Shown here: positions 61,581 to 64,000 of the stretch, piece by piece
Position numbering within the stretch: the first letter of the stretch is position 1
Layout of the letters: the number at the start of each line of letters is the position of its first letter
Source of the DNA: Hypomyces perniciosus
Lineage: Eukaryota > Ascomycota > Sordariomycetes > Hypocreales > Hypocreaceae
Length of the DNA: 64,000 bases
Assembly: GCA_008477525.1 (NCBI GenBank)
Contig: SPDT01000004.1
Coordinates: 372,001-436,000 of the forward strand
Direction of reading: 5' to 3'
The notes under the pieces: model-generated
Seen by the model: the letters and a program-made list of their open reading frames with translations, nothing else
Databases searched by the model: none
Told to the model about the DNA's origin: nothing
Position numbers and translations under genes: made by a program

Positions 61581-62975
61581 ATGGGGTCAATTGTTGCTAA
61601 CAAGGGTCCTGATGGCTCAATATTGGACATGACGGTCTTGGGACTGAACAGCGGAACCTCCATGGTAGATCACCTCTCCTTTCCCGTCAATACATACACT
61701 TCACCAGAAGGATGCTAACCGAATCAACCCAAGGACGGTATTGACTGTGCCCTCTGTCGATTTAGACAACAAGATCCGAGCCAGCCTGTCACCTTTGAGC
61801 TCTTAAAATACGGCGAGACGCCCTTGAGCGCAAGTGTCAAGAGTCGAGTGATGAACATGATTCTACACAACTCTACCTCACCACAGGAAATAGCAGAAGT
61901 TAATGTTCTGCTCGGTGAGGCGTTTGCCAAGGCGACAGAAGAATTCCTTACCAACAATAACATCGACAGATCTAAGGTAGACGTCATTGGGTCTCACGGG
62001 CTGACGATATGGCATCTTCCATTCCCGACGGAAAAGGAGGTCAGGACGACGCTCAGCATGGCCGAAGGTGCCATCATCGCAGCTCGTACAGGAATTACTA
62101 CTGTGACCGATTTCCGCATCAGCGAGGTTGCTGTCGGTCGACAGGGAGCTCCTCTAGTCGCATTTTTTGATGCTTTACTCCTACACCACCCTACCAAACT
62201 GCGCGCATGCCAGAACATTGGTGGCATCAGCAATGTGTGTTTTATTCCACCGGATAGCCAAGGAGGCGTCGACAAATGTTACGACTTTGATACGGGCCCT
62301 GGAAATGTGTATATTGACGCAGCTGTTCGCCATTACACCAACGGAGCGCAAGAATACGACAAAGACGGCGAAATGGGCAAGCGAGGCCGGGTTGATCAAG
62401 ACCTAGTGGACGAGTTTCTATCAACACATGCATACTTTCGACGAACCATCCCAAAAACAACTGGACGGGAGGATTTCCGGGATACGTTGGCTCACGACCT
62501 GATCACCAAAGCGGAGAAAAAGGGCTTATCTCCAGATGATGTTGTTGCAACCATTACACGAATCACGGCACAGGCCATTGTGGATCATTATAAGCGCTTT
62601 GCACCCTCACAAGATATCGACGAACTATTCCTATGTGGAGGTGGTGCCTTCAACCCTAATATTGTCGATTTTATTCGAATAAACTACCCTCAAACAAAAA
62701 TCTTTATGATGGATGATGCTGGAATTCCAGCTGGCGCGAAAGAAGCCATCACGTTTGCCTGGCAGGGCATGGATGCTGTGGTGGGTCGACCAATTCTCGT
62801 CCCAGATCGCGTTGAAACAAGAAAGGACCAGATTCTTGGGAAAGTGTCTCCCGGTAGAAATTACCGCGACGTCATGCTCAAAGCAATGCGCTTTGGCCCA
62901 CCAGGTAAGAAGTTGGATCCAGTAAGGACTTTGGTCAATATTGTAGATGGGAGAGTATTAGACAACAAGTGGTAA
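61581..62975 (+). CDS. AnmK-family anhydrosugar kinase, probable levoglucosan kinase, 441 aa
   Basis: ATP-dependent kinase that cleaves and phosphorylates 1,6-anhydrosugars. Bacterial AnmK acts on anhydro-N-acetylmuramic acid; the fungal relative from Lipomyces starkeyi is levoglucosan kinase, about 440 residues long, producing glucose 6-phosphate. As fungi lack murein, levoglucosan or another anhydrosugar is the likelier substrate (inference). Exons 61,581-61,664 and 61,734-62,975; the 69-base intron (GTAGAT...AAG, branch GCTAAC) joins NSGTSM to DGIDCALC exactly in the GTSMDGID phosphate motif (25-32). Other motifs: GSHGLTIWH (114-122), NIGGISN (about 189), DTGPGN with the expected catalytic base Asp214, and CGGGAFNP for ATP binding. 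No targeting signal; cytosolic. Divergent from the MFS transporter. The bacterial-type family suggests old lateral acquisition, though codon use and intron look native. Confidence 0.9.
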
Positions 62976-64000
62976 TGTAATATTCTTTTGATATAATTCA
63001 AATTATCCCTTTGGGCATGAAATACAGTTTGCGACAAACTCTGGTCTTAGTTTATAGGTAGCAAGGCAGTAAGATGATGCTACATGGGCTTGTTACTTTC
63101 GATCAACCTCTTTATATTGCGGACTATCATATAGATAAATACCACCTTGGCATTTCTTTTCTTCATTACAGCACAGTGGGGTAATAGAAAGCTGCTAATG
63201 TAGAAACTCAAGTAAATCACTGCATTTCTCAAGTAACAGTCTTTTAACTTGTAGAGCAGGTGTATCGCAAGCTCCCCGATAAGGATCATGTGGATGTCTG
63301 CGTGACCATGCCGCTTGTGTATGCTACTGCCATTATGTGCAGCACTTCATTCTTGTGTAAACATTAATGTTAGAGAGTGTTTGTTGATCCATTCCATTGC
63401 AGGAGGTGTTGATATGGCAGTCATTCAATGTAAGACATTAAAACAAGCCCTTTCTTAATTTGAGATCAGCTAATAACATGCTTTGGCTTTCAGGTATCTG
63501 AGGCCCCTGCTCGATAGCACTTTGGATGGTAAAGCGGCTGGGCAATAGTACTGGCAGTATGGGACCATATTTGCCGGTGGCAACCTGGTTGTGAAGTTTG
63601 AATCTGTGGATATAGGAAGAAGTCCTGCAACAATGGAATGGCATGGACAGCACAAAACTCAGATCTTTGTTTGACCAGAATAGGACCAGTAGGTGTTATG
63701 CCGCTGATATTACCCCAGATAGTTCTTATATATTAAAAAACTGTCAGTTTTCGGGGCTGTGAAGAACGACTTACATGGTTCCATTTTCACGCGTAGTTAA
63801 CTTACCCTATAACTGGCGGTCGGAACTTGAGCGGTAATTAGTGGTATTCAGACATCTACTGCTTTAGCGGTAGGGTCAGAAGTTAGCCGCAGAGTACCTA
63901 ACCTAGCCAGAGTAACAATACTAAAAAAAGGTCGGGGTTCGTAATATTATATCTTCACTTGCTTGAACTCACCTCGAGAGAAAGTCCCTGATGGAGGCAC
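62976..64000. other. Right edge, no gene recognised
   Basis: The short frames seen on the minus strand (63,080-63,289 and 63,438-63,655) resemble no known family and lack introns or other support. I saw no tRNA or repeat. Confidence 0.5.

Noticed and set aside
63840..63960. A tRNA-like string ending in ggggttcg near 63,940
   Set aside because: No acceptor stem or anticodon arm could be folded around it.

Overview
The window looks like nuclear DNA of a filamentous ascomycete (Pezizomycotina; Eurotiomycete-like by gene content, an inference). Evidence: short GT-AG introns of 50-120 bases with CTAAC-type branch sites, Zn2Cys6 regulators, an SV2-like MFS transporter, mitochondrial sulfide-oxidation genes, and a long AT-rich block of retrotransposons full of C-to-T/G-to-A changes, as expected from repeat-induced point mutation (RIP).

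Layout. (1) 1-3,072: a left flank with one broken Zn2Cys6 regulator gene, disabled by stops of C-to-T type and by frame breaks. (2) About 3,100-46,143: a 43-kb AT-rich block with no intact gene, made of nested, RIP-degraded LTR retrotransposons. At least five LTR families can be separated: a Ty3/gypsy element with 226-bp LTRs (complete at 17,564-22,981, truncated at 39,806-41,824, solo LTR at 45,208-45,433); a Ty1/copia element with 580-bp LTRs (four copies); a gypsy element with 262-bp LTRs; a family with LTRs of about 175 bp; and a family with LTRs of about 265-275 bp whose last copy ends exactly at the right edge of the block. (3) 46,144-64,000: normal-composition DNA with a Zn2Cys6 regulator and a divergent short-chain dehydrogenase; a divergent persulfide dioxygenase / sulfide:quinone oxidoreductase pair; an alpha/beta hydrolase; a GH88 glucuronyl hydrolase with two lesions; an MFS transporter; and an AnmK-family kinase resembling fungal levoglucosan kinase.

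Main discovery. The 580-bp LTRs at first seem to form inverted pairs around unrelated DNA. Three elements are cut apart, and their target-site duplications (AAAAG, ACTTT/AAAGT, ATTAA/TTAAT) lie split between about 24 kb and 46 kb. One inversion of about 14.3 kb between the LTR at 24,366-24,945 and the LTR at 39,226-39,805 restores all three elements and all three duplications. The block therefore records nesting followed by one LTR-mediated inversion.

Genes working together. ETHE1-like persulfide dioxygenase and SQR are consecutive enzymes of mitochondrial H2S oxidation and share one 522-base promoter region. The kinase and the MFS transporter are also divergent, with the broken GH88 next to the transporter; a carbohydrate-use locus is a reasonable inference. 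Coordinates, repeat lengths and introns were counted by hand from the sequence; no database search was run.
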